A stretch of DNA of 62,749 bases from Actinoplanes sandaracinus (GTDB taxonomy: Bacteria > Actinomycetota > Actinomycetes > Mycobacteriales > Micromonosporaceae). How positions within the stretch are numbered: the first letter of the stretch is position 1; each line of letters opens with the position of its first letter. The position numbers and the translations under genes are program-made. Below the pieces are notes generated by a model. It saw only the letters and a program-made list of their open reading frames with translations. It had not been told where the DNA came from and did not search any database. Of the stretch, positions 26,583 to 34,540 are shown one piece after another. The stretch covers positions 407,618 through 470,366 of the forward strand of contig NZ_JASCTH010000002.1 in the NCBI RefSeq assembly GCF_030009775.1, given 5' to 3'.

Positions 26583-27815
26583 TCAGACGGGCTGGTGCTC
26601 CGGCTCGGGCGCGGGGGCGGCGACGCGGCGCGCGACGCCGTCCTCGATGGCCGCGGCGGCGACGGCGGCGGCCACCGCCGGGGCGACCCGCGGGTCCAGC
26701 GGTGACGGGACGATCGCCTCCGGCCGGAGGTCGTCGGCGACGATCGCCGCGATCGCGTCGGCGGCGGCCACCTTCATCCGGTCGGTGATCGTGGTGGCCC
26801 GGACGTCCAGCGCGCCCCGGAAGATGCCGGGGAACGCCAGGACGTTGTTGATCTGGTTGGGGAAGTCGCTGCGGCCGGTCGCGACGATCGCCGCGTACTT
26901 GTGCGCGACCGTCGGGTGGACCTCGGGAGTCGGGTTGGCCAGCGCGAAGATGATCGCGCCCGGCGCCATGCCGGCCAGGGCCTCCTCGCCGATGTTGCCA
27001 CCGGAGACTCCGACGAGCACGTCGGCGCCGATCAGCGCCTCGGCGATCCCGCCGGTGCGCCCGGAGATGTTCGTGGCGGCCGCGATCTCGGCCTTCGTCC
27101 CGCTGAGGTCGGCGCGGTCGCTGTGGATGATGCCCCGCGAGTCGACGACGATCATGTTGGCGCCCTCGACACCCGCCGCGATCAGCGTGTTCGTGATCGC
27201 GACGCCGGCGGCCCCGGCCCCGCTGACGACCACGCGCAGGTCGCCGAACTTGCGGCCGAGAAGCTTCGCCGCGTTGCGCAGCGCGGCCAGCGTGACGACG
27301 GCGGTGCCGTGCTGGTCGTCGTGGAAGACCGGGATGTCGAGTTCGGCGTCGAGCCGACGCTCGATCTCGAAGCAGCGCGGGGCGCTGATGTCCTCCAGGT
27401 TGATGCCGCCGAACGAGGGGGCCATCGCCTTGACCGTGGCGATGATGCCCTCGACGTCCTGCGTGTCGAGGACGATCGGGATCGAGTCGACTCCGCCGAA
27501 CTGCTTGAACAGGACGGACTTGCCCTCCATGACCGGCATGGCGGCCTTGGGCCCGATGTTGCCGAGACCGAGGACGGCCGAGCCGTCGGTGACCACGGCG
27601 ACGGTGTTCGACGTCCAGGTGAAGTCGGAGTAGAGCGACTCGTCCTCGGCGATCGCCTCGCAGACCCGAGCGACGCCCGGGGTGTAGGCCAGCGACAGGT
27701 CATCGCGGCTGGCCAGCGGGACGGTCGCGCTCATCGTCATCTTGCCCCGGCGGTGCAGGTCGAAGACGGGATCGGCGGCGAGGGCGGGATCGAGTTCAAA
27801 ACTGAAGAAAGACAC
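26583..27815 (-). CDS. NAD(P)-dependent malic enzyme
   Basis: A 410-residue enzyme decarboxylating malate to pyruvate. Conserved blocks are SLAYTPGVARVCEAI, TDGSAVLGLGNIGPKAAMPV, the divalent-metal region EDISAPRCFEIE and FHDDQHGTAVV, and the Rossmann motif GAGAAGVAI. The length is that of the short bacterial form, without a phosphotransacetylase tail. GTG at 27815 is preceded by TGGAG with a seven-base gap. An ATG 13 codons upstream (27854) lacks a ribosome site. It supplies pyruvate and reducing power next to the acetate genes. Confidence 0.93.
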   Translation of the reverse strand: MSFFSFELDPALAADPVFDLHRRGKMTMSATVPLASRDDLSLAYTPGVARVCEAIAEDESLYSDFTWTSNTVAVVTDGSAVLGLGNIGPKAAMPVMEGKSVLFKQFGGVDSIPIVLDTQDVEGIIATVKAMAPSFGGINLEDISAPRCFEIERRLDAELDIPVFHDDQHGTAVVTLAALRNAAKLLGRKFGDLRVVVSGAGAAGVAITNTLIAAGVEGANMIVVDSRGIIHSDRADLSGTKAEIAAATNISGRTGGIAEALIGADVLVGVSGGNIGEEALAGMAPGAIIFALANPTPEVHPTVAHKYAAIVATGRSDFPNQINNVLAFPGIFRGALDVRATTITDRMKVAAADAIAAIVADDLRPEAIVPSPLDPRVAPAVAAAVAAAAIEDGVARRVAAPAPEPEHQPV

Positions 27816-27960
27816 GGTGAAACTCCACACTGCATCGACATTGATACGTGGCACCTGCTGGAGTTCCGGTCGCGAGTATGCGCCGGAAACCGCGGTGCGA
27901 TGCGGGGATCACCCGGTACAGCCACCTCCAGCGCGGGTGTGCGCTGGGGATCAGAGGACA

Positions 27961-28269
27961 CTAACTTAACCGGAACGGTCTCGGGTAGTAGCGAAATATC
28001 ACACGCCCGATGACATCGGCGACGCCGTGAGCACGGGAATCGTCATCCACGAATGAATTGTCGCCGAGCAGCCACCACCCGCCGTCACGCTCCGCGACGG
28101 CCCGCTTGACGACGAGCAGGCCCGGCCGCGACCGGAATTCGGCGACCACGACGTCACCGGCCCGGATCCGCCCGCCCCGCCGGACGATCAGCGCGTCCCC
28201 GGCTCGCAGCGTCGGCACCATCGACGGGCCCCGGACGAGCACGGCGAACAGTGGTAATTGCCACCTCAA
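27961..28269 (-). CDS. sodX: nickel superoxide dismutase maturation protease (signal-peptidase-like)
   Basis: A 102-residue S26-family peptidase. The catalytic Ser16 sits in GPSMVPTL and Lys55 in LVVKRAV, with the conserved GDNSFVDDDSR block near the C-terminus. A membrane anchor is absent or minimal, as usual for SodX. It is thought to cut the N-terminal extension of SodN to expose the nickel-binding His. It is divergent from sodN with 84 bases between starts. The start is TTG at 28269 behind a GAGGAGG site. No ATG or GTG fits better. Confidence 0.87.
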   Translation of the reverse strand: MRWQLPLFAVLVRGPSMVPTLRAGDALIVRRGGRIRAGDVVVAEFRSRPGLLVVKRAVAERDGGWWLLGDNSFVDDDSRAHGVADVIGRVIFRYYPRPFRLS

Positions 28270-28353
28270 GGCATCAAGCCTCCTCGCGTTACGGCATGGG
28301 CGTAAGGGGTAGTGTCAACCTCGGATCATCGCAAATTCTATGGAGGAGTCCTG

Positions 28354-28758
28354 ATGCGACTTCCGCGTTTCCTCACCCCGCGCACCGTGGTCAGCGCGCA
28401 CTGCGACCTGCCGTGCGGCGTCTACGACCCGGCACAGGCCCGGATCGAGGCCGAGTCGATCAAGGCGATCGCCGAGAAGTACCAGGGGAACACCGACCCC
28501 GAGTTCCGCACCCGCGCGATCCTCATCAAGGAGCAGCGCTCCGAGCTGGTCAAGCACCACCTCTGGGTCCTGTGGACGGACTACTTCAAGGCTCCGCACT
28601 TCGAGAAGTACCCGAACCTGCACCAGCTCTTCAACGAGGCCACCAAGCTGGCCGGCGCCGCCGGCGCCAAGGGCTCGGTGGACCCCGCGATCGCCGAGCA
28701 GCTGCTGGGCAAGATCGAGGAGATCTCCAAGATCTTCTGGGAGACCAAGCAGGCCTGA
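28354..28758 (+). CDS. sodN: nickel-containing superoxide dismutase
   Basis: A 134-residue precursor of a cytoplasmic hexameric enzyme that dismutes superoxide. The mature N-terminus, the nickel hook HCDLPCGVY, begins at residue 16 (His16, Cys17 and Cys21), so a 15-residue leader must be removed. That matches the adjacent SodX. The rest is the four-helix bundle, with ARIEAESIKAIAEKY and LWTDYFKAPHFEKYP as typical blocks. A GGAGGAG ribosome site precedes the ATG at 28354. A hairpin terminator follows the stop. Confidence 0.96.
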   Translation: MRLPRFLTPRTVVSAHCDLPCGVYDPAQARIEAESIKAIAEKYQGNTDPEFRTRAILIKEQRSELVKHHLWVLWTDYFKAPHFEKYPNLHQLFNEATKLAGAAGAKGSVDPAIAEQLLGKIEEISKIFWETKQA

Positions 28759-28773
28759 GCATGACGGCCATTC

Positions 28774-28809
28774 GACGGCCGGGCCGCCCCTTACCGGGCG
28801 CCGGCCGTC
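28774..28809 (+). terminator. terminator of sodN
   Basis: Inverted repeat arms GACGGCCGG (28774-28782) and CCGGCCGTC (28801-28809), with further imperfect pairing inside, start 15 bases after the sodN stop. Confidence 0.65.
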
Positions 28810-28915
28810 GCTGTTCGCTCACCCGGATCACCCACTCGCCAGGACAGGCGGTCACCGGGTGGTCCCGTAGCGTCTTCGAGCCGCTACAGTCTCTCCATCG
28901 GGAGGAGGGCCCCAC

Positions 28916-29323
28916 GTGACTCAGGTGACGGACACGGAGCTGGACGTCGGAGACGACGTCGTACTGCTGACGGTGCCGGCCGACGGCGGATACCTGGGCG
29001 TCCTCCGGACGGCCACCGCGGGCCTCGCCGCCCGCCTGCACTTCGCCCTCGACGAGATCGAGGATCTGCGCATCGCCGTCGACGAGGCGTGCGCCATGCT
29101 CCTGGCCATCGCCACTCGCAACGCCGAGCTGGAGTGCCGATTCGCGGTCACCGACGACGCCCTGACCGTCGAGGTCACCGTCGCCACGGTCCGCGGCGCC
29201 CGCCTGCCGTCGGAGTCGTCGTTCGCGTGGAAGGTCCTGACGGCCCTCACCACCTCCGCCGCCGCCGAGGCGAACGGCCGCCACGCCACGATCCGTCTCC
29301 TCACGAGGCGCACCGAGTTCTGA
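28916..29323 (+). CDS. RsbW-like anti-sigma/serine kinase ATPase domain protein
   Basis: A 135-residue single-domain GHKL ATPase. The N-box reads DEIEDLRIAVDEACAMLL, and the family has a conserved DEACA around the Mg2+ site. The canonical G-boxes are less obvious. It resembles the anti-sigma factor partner of SigB/SigF-type sigma factors. Such genes usually sit beside a sigma factor gene, but none follows here, so it is an orphan in this window. GTG at 28916 has a strong GGAGGAG site. Its sigma or antagonist partners must be elsewhere. Confidence 0.78.
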   Translation: MTQVTDTELDVGDDVVLLTVPADGGYLGVLRTATAGLAARLHFALDEIEDLRIAVDEACAMLLAIATRNAELECRFAVTDDALTVEVTVATVRGARLPSESSFAWKVLTALTTSAAAEANGRHATIRLLTRRTEF

Positions 29324-29608
29324 TCCGCCGGCCGCGGGGCGACGAGTCCGGCTGTCGAGTCCGCGATCCGCTCGCGGCCCGGCGTTTCGCCGCTGACAGC
29401 CCATTCGCTGGTACGCCGTCGGCAGCCCTCCACCGCACCCCGGCCTCCCGTGGCAGTCCACGCGAGGCCCTGCCCGGCCCAGGCCCCAGCGCGACCGCCG
29501 GGCTGCTGCCCACTCCCGCGGCTCGCGGACGCTTGCGCCCCCGTACCACGAAGGGGTGAAACGGTGAGCACTCCGGACCGCAGGGGGATCGCGGCCGGAA
29601 GCCCGGGT
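29324..29608. other. convergent intergenic region, no gene seen
   Basis: It lies between the anti-sigma-type gene and the GntR gene, whose 3' ends face each other. Several frames stay open because of GC content, but none has third-position GC bias or a ribosome site. No long hairpin was found. Confidence 0.4.
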
Positions 29609-30301
29609 TTACCGGACGGTCTGGGCGATGTAGTCGAGGTGAGCGGCGGCGGCCCGGGTCGCTCCCTCGGCGTTGCGGTCGGCGAGGCAGTCGATGATGG
29701 CGCGGTGGTCGGCGTCGATGCGCAGCCAGTAGCCGTCGGGCAGGCTGCCGATCACCTCCTCGCCGTAGGTGACCTGGTAGATGGGCTGGCCGACGAGTTC
29801 GAACAGCGGGTTGCCGGTGGCCTTGGCCATCGCCCGGTGAAACGCCGAGTGGGCCGCCAGCATGGTGTCGAAGTCGTCGATGTCCGGGTCGAAGAGCGTG
29901 CCGCGCAACTCGGTGAGGTGGGCGTCCTCGCGGCGCAGGGCGGCCAGGCCGGCGGCCGGGATCTCCAGTGCCCGGCGCAGCTCCAGCAGGTCGGCGAGGC
30001 CGATCGCGGCGGAGTGGGTGAGCAGGGCGAAGCCGGTGGAGAGGCCGTCGGCGAGCTGGCCGGCGTCGGGGTGGGCGACGAAGCTGCCGCCGGTGACGCC
30101 TCTGGTCGTGACGATGAGGTGCTGGCTGGCCAGCAGACGAAGGGCTTCCCGGACCGTGCTGCGGCTGACACCGATCTTGACGCACAGTTCGGGTTCGGGT
30201 GGCAGTCGCTCCCCCGGCTGCAGACGGCCGGAGGTGATCTCCGCTCGCAACTCGTCCGCGAGCTGCTGATAGGCGGGTGGTCGCACCGTTGAGCCGGTCA
30301 C
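29609..30301 (-). CDS. GntR/FadR-family transcriptional regulator
   Basis: A 230-residue regulator. Residues 8-80 are the GntR winged helix (AYQQLADELRAEITSGRLQPGERLPPE, here broken by its recognition helix VSRSTVREALRLL). Residues 95-225 are an all-helical FCD effector domain with a probable metal site (D and H residues in DFDTMLAAHSAFHRAM and DADHRAII). FadR-type GntR proteins usually sense a carboxylate. No adjacent metabolic operon on the same strand indicates its target. The GTG start has a -10-like TAACCT six bases upstream and no ribosome site. Confidence 0.9.
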   Translation of the reverse strand: MTGSTVRPPAYQQLADELRAEITSGRLQPGERLPPEPELCVKIGVSRSTVREALRLLASQHLIVTTRGVTGGSFVAHPDAGQLADGLSTGFALLTHSAAIGLADLLELRRALEIPAAGLAALRREDAHLTELRGTLFDPDIDDFDTMLAAHSAFHRAMAKATGNPLFELVGQPIYQVTYGEEVIGSLPDGYWLRIDADHRAIIDCLADRNAEGATRAAAAHLDYIAQTVR

Positions 30302-30313
30302 CCGTACAGGTTA
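30302..30313 (-). promoter_or_regulatory. -10 element of a predicted leaderless GntR transcript
   Basis: Reading the minus strand, TAACCT (30313-30308) is followed by six bases and the GTG start at 30301. Confidence 0.45.
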
Positions 30314-30339
30314 GGCCCTGATCCGCTCGCGGAGACCCG

Positions 30340-30735
30340 CTAATCGACGCCCAACGCTCGGCTGCTGGGCGGAATCAGGATCAGGGCCGCGGTCACCCCG
30401 CCCAGGGCGAGTAGTCCGATACCGACCCAGAGTGTGCCGTACTGGATCAGGAAGCCACCCGTGGCGAGCGTGAAGAGCTGCACCACCACGGCCGGGCCGC
30501 GCGCCCGGACAGCGCGGCGGCCGAGAGCGCGGGCGACCGCGAAGACCGAGACCGCGGCGAGGGCGACCATGACGGTGAGCGACGCGGCGACCGAGACCAG
30601 GAAGTCGTCACGGGTCAGAATCAGCACGATGAGATAGGCCGTGAGAGCGGCCAATCCGGCGGCCTGCAGGTAGATCAGCCGCACTCCCCATTCGAGGGTG
30701 GGGACGCTGGTAGGCACGGGTTTCTCACCGGTCAC
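30340..30735 (-). CDS. four-helix integral membrane protein, unknown function
   Basis: A 131-residue hydrophobic protein with four predicted transmembrane helices separated by short loops and an Arg-rich cytoplasmic loop (ALGRRAVRARG). I do not recognise the family. GTG at 30735 is the first start that does not run into the divergent lipid-kinase gene. It has only a distant GGAAGG, so the start is uncertain. A frame continues open upstream for another 31 codons but would overlap the neighbour's promoter and coding start. Confidence 0.6.
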   Translation of the reverse strand: MTGEKPVPTSVPTLEWGVRLIYLQAAGLAALTAYLIVLILTRDDFLVSVAASLTVMVALAAVSVFAVARALGRRAVRARGPAVVVQLFTLATGGFLIQYGTLWVGIGLLALGGVTAALILIPPSSRALGVD

Positions 30736-30774
30736 TGGTGCACCATACCGACAGCCTTCCGGCGCTTGGTTGGG

Positions 30775-30787
30775 TACAGTGCCGCGC
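30775..30787 (+). promoter_or_regulatory. -10 element of a predicted leaderless lipid-kinase transcript
   Basis: TACAGT (30775-30780) is followed by seven bases and the ATG. No ribosome site is present. Confidence 0.5.
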
Positions 30788-31738
30788 ATGCGAGCGTTGC
30801 TGGTGGTCAACCCCCGGGCGACGACCACCAGTGAGCGCGGCCGGGACGTGCTGGTGCGGGCGTTGCGCAGCGCGGTGGACCTGACGGTGAGCTACACGCA
30901 GCGGCGCGGCCACGCCACCAAGCTGGCCCGCGACGCCGCGGAGAGCGGGGTCGACGTCGTCGTGACGCTCGGTGGCGACGGCACCGTGAACGAGGCGGTG
31001 AACGGCCTGCTCACCGCATCGACAGCGCTCTCCGGCCTGCCGGGCCCCACCGCGGACCGGCTGCCGTCGCTCGCCGTGGTGCCGGGCGGCTCCACGAACG
31101 TCTTCGCCCGCGCGCTCGGCATGCCCCGCGACTGGGCCGAGGGAACGAGCGTGATCCTGGACGGGATACGTGACGGCCGGACCCGGGTGATCGGCCTGGG
31201 CCGGGCCGACGACCGCTGGTTCACCTTCACCGCCGGCCTGGGCTGGGACGCCGCGACGATCCGGCGGGTGGAGCAGTCCCGGATGCACGGCCGCACGTCG
31301 ACGCCGGGTCTCTACATGCGCGCCACGTTCGGCCAGTTCTTCGCCGGCCGGGACCGGAAGGATCCACCGCTCACTCTGGAGCGGCCGGGTGAGACGCCGG
31401 ACACGGAGCTGAGCACGGTGATCGTGCAGAACACCGCGCCCTGGACGTACGTCGGTGACCGTCCTGTCCATTTGAATCCGGACGCCTCGTTCGATCTCGG
31501 GCTGGACGTGGTGGCCCTGCGGAAACTGACGATCGCCGGCGGCGCGCGGACGGTGACACAACTCGCGTGGCGGGCGCGTGATCCACGAGGTAAACAGGTG
31601 TTGCGCCTACATGACATCACCGAGTTCACCGTGGTGGCGTCCCGGCCCCAGGCATTCCAGCTGGACGGTGACTACCTAGGGGAACGGCAGAAGGTGCACT
31701 TCGTGTCCGTCCCCTCGGCTCTACGTGTGATCTGCTGA
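30788..31738 (+). CDS. diacylglycerol kinase catalytic domain (lipid kinase YegS/DagK-like) protein
   Basis: A 316-residue cytoplasmic lipid kinase. The nucleotide site GGDGTVNE follows LVVNPRATT, and a second Gly-rich element PGGSTNVFARALG closes the ATP pocket. The C-terminal half is the beta-sandwich domain of this family (for example FQLDGDYLGE). Substrate could be diacylglycerol, sphingosine-like base or another lipid alcohol. It belongs to the group often found next to whiB1 in actinobacteria. It is divergent from the small membrane protein gene. Confidence 0.9.
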   Translation: MRALLVVNPRATTTSERGRDVLVRALRSAVDLTVSYTQRRGHATKLARDAAESGVDVVVTLGGDGTVNEAVNGLLTASTALSGLPGPTADRLPSLAVVPGGSTNVFARALGMPRDWAEGTSVILDGIRDGRTRVIGLGRADDRWFTFTAGLGWDAATIRRVEQSRMHGRTSTPGLYMRATFGQFFAGRDRKDPPLTLERPGETPDTELSTVIVQNTAPWTYVGDRPVHLNPDASFDLGLDVVALRKLTIAGGARTVTQLAWRARDPRGKQVLRLHDITEFTVVASRPQAFQLDGDYLGERQKVHFVSVPSALRVIC

Positions 31739-31884
31739 CTCGGGGGTACGTGAACCGACACGTGCTCACGATCCGTTACAGAAACACGGGCAAAAGGTCT
31801 GCGAAGTGGCCGGGACCGTACTACATTGATGGGAGCGTTCGTCAACCGGCTCTGGCATGAGCGGCGGAACCGGACATATGGGTG

Positions 31885-31900
31885 CGTGAGTCAGCTCACC
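31885..31900 (+). promoter_or_regulatory. CRP-like dyad 1
   Basis: CGTGA-N6-TCACC, the CRP/FNR-type TGTGA-N6-TCACA pattern with one mismatch in each half. It is centred exactly 60 bases upstream of the second dyad. Confidence 0.4.
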
Positions 31901-31944
31901 CGCCGGGAGAAACTTCCAGCGCTACCCTTGACATCGCGAGAGTT

Positions 31945-31960
31945 CGTGAAAGCATTCACA
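31945..31960 (+). promoter_or_regulatory. CRP-like dyad 2
   Basis: CGTGA-N6-TCACA, one mismatch to the CRP consensus TGTGA-N6-TCACA. In M. tuberculosis whiB1 is known to be controlled by the cAMP receptor protein, which makes this placement meaningful. Confidence 0.55.
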
Positions 31961-32148
31961 AGCGATAAGAAGTAACCGGTTGCCGCTTGTGCGCGTTCCT
32001 TATACGGAAGCACGGAAGAGCCACCAAACACAAAAGCTTGCTAACGCACCGGTGAGCGCACGGGCACAAGCCGTCGCGAACCACAGCGCTCGCATATAGG
32101 TAAACAGCACTGTTTTCATTACCCATCCGAAACAAGGAGTTTGCCGCC

Positions 32149-32403
32149 ATGGACTGGCGTCACGATGCGATCTGCCGCGACGAGGACCCCGAGCTGTTCT
32201 TCCCGATCGGGACGTCCGGCCCGGCGCTCCTGCAGGTCGAGCAGGCCAAGGCCGTGTGCCGGCGGTGCCCGGTGACCGAGGGATGCCTCTCATGGGCTCT
32301 CGAGTCGGGTCAGGACGCCGGCGTTTGGGGCGGGATGAGCGAAGACGAACGGCGTGCCGTGAAGCGTCGCGGCGGCCTTCGGGTCGGCGTTCCCACCGCC
32401 TGA
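32149..32403 (+). CDS. whiB1: WhiB1/WblE-type iron-sulfur transcription factor
   Basis: An 84-residue WhiB protein. Four cysteines (C9, C37, C40, C46) bind a nitric-oxide-sensitive [4Fe-4S] cluster, followed by the GVWGGM turn (58-63) that contacts sigma-A region 4, and a basic C-terminal tail (RRAVKRR). N-terminal MDWRHDAICRDEDPELFFP closely matches mycobacterial WhiB1, an essential NO-responsive regulator. It is a single gene with a long regulated upstream region and its own terminator. Its order relative to pdtaS and later genes matches the M. tuberculosis WhiB1 locus. Confidence 0.95.
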   Translation: MDWRHDAICRDEDPELFFPIGTSGPALLQVEQAKAVCRRCPVTEGCLSWALESGQDAGVWGGMSEDERRAVKRRGGLRVGVPTA

Positions 32404-32426
32404 ATCAATCCCCCACACAGCATTTG

Positions 32427-32453
32427 CGCCCCGGGCCGTACGGCACCGGGGCG
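32427..32453 (+). terminator. terminator of whiB1
   Basis: An eight-base-pair stem CGCCCCGG/CCGGGGCG encloses a loop that is itself palindromic (GCCGTACGGC), followed by TCTTGCTGTTT. It starts 24 bases after the stop. Confidence 0.75.
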
Positions 32454-32856
32454 TCTTGCTGTTTCGGGTAGCTCACACCGTGCTCCATTCCGCTGTGCGT
32501 AAATTCGATCACAGTACGTTTCGCGGACCACCGAAATGATCTCGAAATGCCGCCCGCAACGCTTTGCGTCGCCGCTCCGGCACACTCCGCAAGGGACGAT
32601 CATCCGCAGATGCCAATGGGCACCCGATCGTCGCCTAGCGCAGAGTCACCGTCGCCCAGAGTCACCATGGCGACCGATATTGCCAGCCATCTCTCAGTAA
32701 TGGCCTGACGGCCTTTCTCCGCTCCGGAAGACCGCCTACCCACCCTGGGGCAGGGCTGGACGACTCCGCCCTCGCACAGTGGACCTCGGGGCTTTCCCGC
32801 CACGGCGACGAAACGGCCCACAGCGATGAGAACGCCACAACGGCGAGAAGGATGCT
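32454..32856. other. 403-base convergent intergenic region
   Basis: The whiB1 and cbiX-like genes end here from opposite sides. The composition is lower in GC than the coding regions. I see no supported ORF, tRNA or repeat, and no long stem that would mark a structured RNA. A terminator for the sulfur operon would be expected near 32800-32856 but is not clear. Confidence 0.4.
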
Positions 32857-33603
32857 TCAGGCCGCGGCGATGAGAGCCGCGGCGCCTCCGAGAACCGCTT
32901 CCACCCGCGCGGCCACCAGCCGGACGAGTTCCGGTCCCACGCCGAGCGGCTCGGCGACCGCGACGGCCCCCGCCTCTCGCGCCGCGGCCGCGGCGGTGTC
33001 GTAGAGCAGTCCCGGCGCCAGGAAGTAGGCGGCCACCCCGACCCGGCGTGCTCCGGCGTCACGCAGCCTCTGGACGGCCTCGCCCGCCCGGGGGCCGGGC
33101 CCGGAGGCGTAGCAGGCCGCCGACGGCAGCCCCAGCCGCCGGCCCAGGGCGGCGGCCGCGTCCGCGACGGTCTGCCGGGCGGCGTCGTCACGGGTGCCGG
33201 CGGCGGCCAGCACGACGGCGTCCAGGCCGGCCACGGGCAGCCGGCGGCACACCGCCGAGAGCAGCAGCGGGGAGGCGGGCCCGAGCACCTCGGCCGCGGT
33301 CACCCGGACGGGGAGCGTGGCCGCCTCGCGGATCACCGCGGGCAGGTCGACCCGGCCGTGGTACGCGGCGGTCAGGAGCAGCGGCACGAGAACGGCCCGG
33401 GTTTCGGGCAGGGACGCCAGCACGTCCAGCGGGCGGGGGCCGTCGTGGTCCAGGTACGACGCCCGAACCGTCCACTCCGGCCGAGCCCGGCGGACCGCCC
33501 GGGCCAGTGCCTCGGTCGACGCCGCGGCCCGGGGATCACGGCTGCCGTGGGCCACCAGGACCACGGCCGGCCGCTGACGGGAGGCTAGACGTGCAGACCG
33601 CAT
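32857..33603 (-). CDS. CbiX-like sirohydrochlorin chelatase
   Basis: A 248-residue class II chelatase, two homologous alpha/beta halves in one chain. The metal-site His is in VAHGSRDP near residue 18, and the second half has a corresponding VVLAAAGTRDD where the His is lost. It likely inserts Fe2+ into sirohydrochlorin to make siroheme, the cofactor of the sulfite reductase encoded upstream. Cobalt insertion is the alternative, but no cobalamin genes are present. The ATG at 33603 lies 19 bases inside the end of cysH. Confidence 0.87.
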   Translation of the reverse strand: MRSARLASRQRPAVVLVAHGSRDPRAAASTEALARAVRRARPEWTVRASYLDHDGPRPLDVLASLPETRAVLVPLLLTAAYHGRVDLPAVIREAATLPVRVTAAEVLGPASPLLLSAVCRRLPVAGLDAVVLAAAGTRDDAARQTVADAAAALGRRLGLPSAACYASGPGPRAGEAVQRLRDAGARRVGVAAYFLAPGLLYDTAAAAAREAGAVAVAEPLGVGPELVRLVAARVEAVLGGAAALIAAA

Positions 33604-34349
33604 TCGGTCTTCTCGAACATCGCCCAGCGACCGGCGCGGGGGTCCTCGCCGGCTTTGGTCCGCCGGGTGCACGGCCAGCAGCCGATCGAGCCGTAGCCCT
33701 TCTTGAACAGCTCGTTGACCGGCACGTTCCACCGGCTGATGTAGGCGTTGACGTCGTCCTCGGTCCAGGCGGCGATCGGGTTGACCTTCACCTTGCCCTT
33801 CTTGGCGTCGAACGCGACGACCGGCGTGTTGGCGCGGGTCGGCGACTCGTCCCGGCGCAGGCCGGTGGCCCAGGAGTCGTACTCGGCGAGCGCCCGCTCC
33901 AGCGGTTCCACCTTGCGCAGGAAGCAGCACTCGTCGGGGCTGCGGGCGAACAGCCGGGGGCCGTACTCGCCGTCCTGCTGGCCGACGGTCAGGCGCGGGC
34001 GGACCGAGCGGACGTTCACGTTCATCGTGCGGACGACCGTGTCCCGGACCTTCAGCGTCTCCGGGAAGTGCAGGCCGGTGTCGAGGAAGACCACGTCCAC
34101 GCCGGGCGAGACCCGGGAGAAGAGGTGGGCCACGACAGCGTCGGCCATCGAGCTGGTGACGCAGAAGCGCTCGCCGAAGGTGTCGGTCGCCCACTTGGCG
34201 ATCTCCTCGGCGGGCGCGCCCTCGAGCGCTTCGGCGGCCGCGAGGGCGAGTGCCTTCAGCTCCTCCGGTTTGCGGCGCTCGGGGTCGGCGGTGACGGCGG
34301 GTGCGCCCAGGTTGATCAGGCCGATACCCGCGGCGTTGAGGAGACTCAT
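33585..34349 (-). CDS. cysH: assimilatory APS reductase (CysH)
   Basis: A 254-residue enzyme reducing adenylyl sulfate to sulfite with thioredoxin. The [4Fe-4S] cluster ligands are C141, C142 (DECCFLRKVEPL), C224 and C227 (GCWPCTRR), which marks the APS rather than PAPS type. The catalytic Cys250 lies in the C-terminal ECGLHV. The P-loop-like region is FCVTSSMAD and the substrate loop is FLDTGLHFPETL. ATG at 34349 overlaps the zinc-ribbon gene stop by four bases and is preceded by GGGAG. Confidence 0.95.
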   Translation of the reverse strand: MSLLNAAGIGLINLGAPAVTADPERRKPEELKALALAAAEALEGAPAEEIAKWATDTFGERFCVTSSMADAVVAHLFSRVSPGVDVVFLDTGLHFPETLKVRDTVVRTMNVNVRSVRPRLTVGQQDGEYGPRLFARSPDECCFLRKVEPLERALAEYDSWATGLRRDESPTRANTPVVAFDAKKGKVKVNPIAAWTEDDVNAYISRWNVPVNELFKKGYGSIGCWPCTRRTKAGEDPRAGRWAMFEKTECGLHV

Positions 34350-34540
34350 GAAGAACTCACTCCCTTTTCGAACGCTTCTTCGGGTTTTGCCGTGAATGAG
34401 GCCGACAGCAGGCCGATGAACTTGACCGAGAACACACGGGCGCAGGAGCGGCACTCCCAGGCGCCGTGCGAGGCCTCGTTGGGACGGAGGTCCTCGTCGC
34501 CGCAGTACGGGCAGTACAGCGGGGCGGCTCTCTCACTCAT
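34346..34540 (-). CDS. small zinc-ribbon protein of the sulfur operon
   Basis: A 64-residue protein with two CxxC knuckles, CPYCGDE and CRSCAR, separated by about 18 residues, then a hydrophobic FSVKFIGLL segment. It probably binds one zinc. Its gene is locked between sir and cysH by ATGA overlaps on both sides, so it is expressed stoichiometrically with them. Similar short proteins accompany sulfite reductase genes in other actinobacteria. A role in cluster or electron delivery is possible but unproven. Confidence 0.8.
   Translation of the reverse strand: MSERAAPLYCPYCGDEDLRPNEASHGAWECRSCARVFSVKFIGLLSASFTAKPEEAFEKGVSSS

Larger units (their letters stand above)
31739..32148. other. 410-base whiB1 upstream region
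   Basis: It is noticeably richer in A and T than the surrounding genes, and no ORF is supported. It holds two CRP-like dyads (annotated separately), a TTGACA at 31928-31933 and several possible -10 elements, for example TATAGG near 32095. An untranslated leader of over 100 bases is likely, because whiB1 has a normal AAGGAG ribosome site. Confidence 0.6.
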
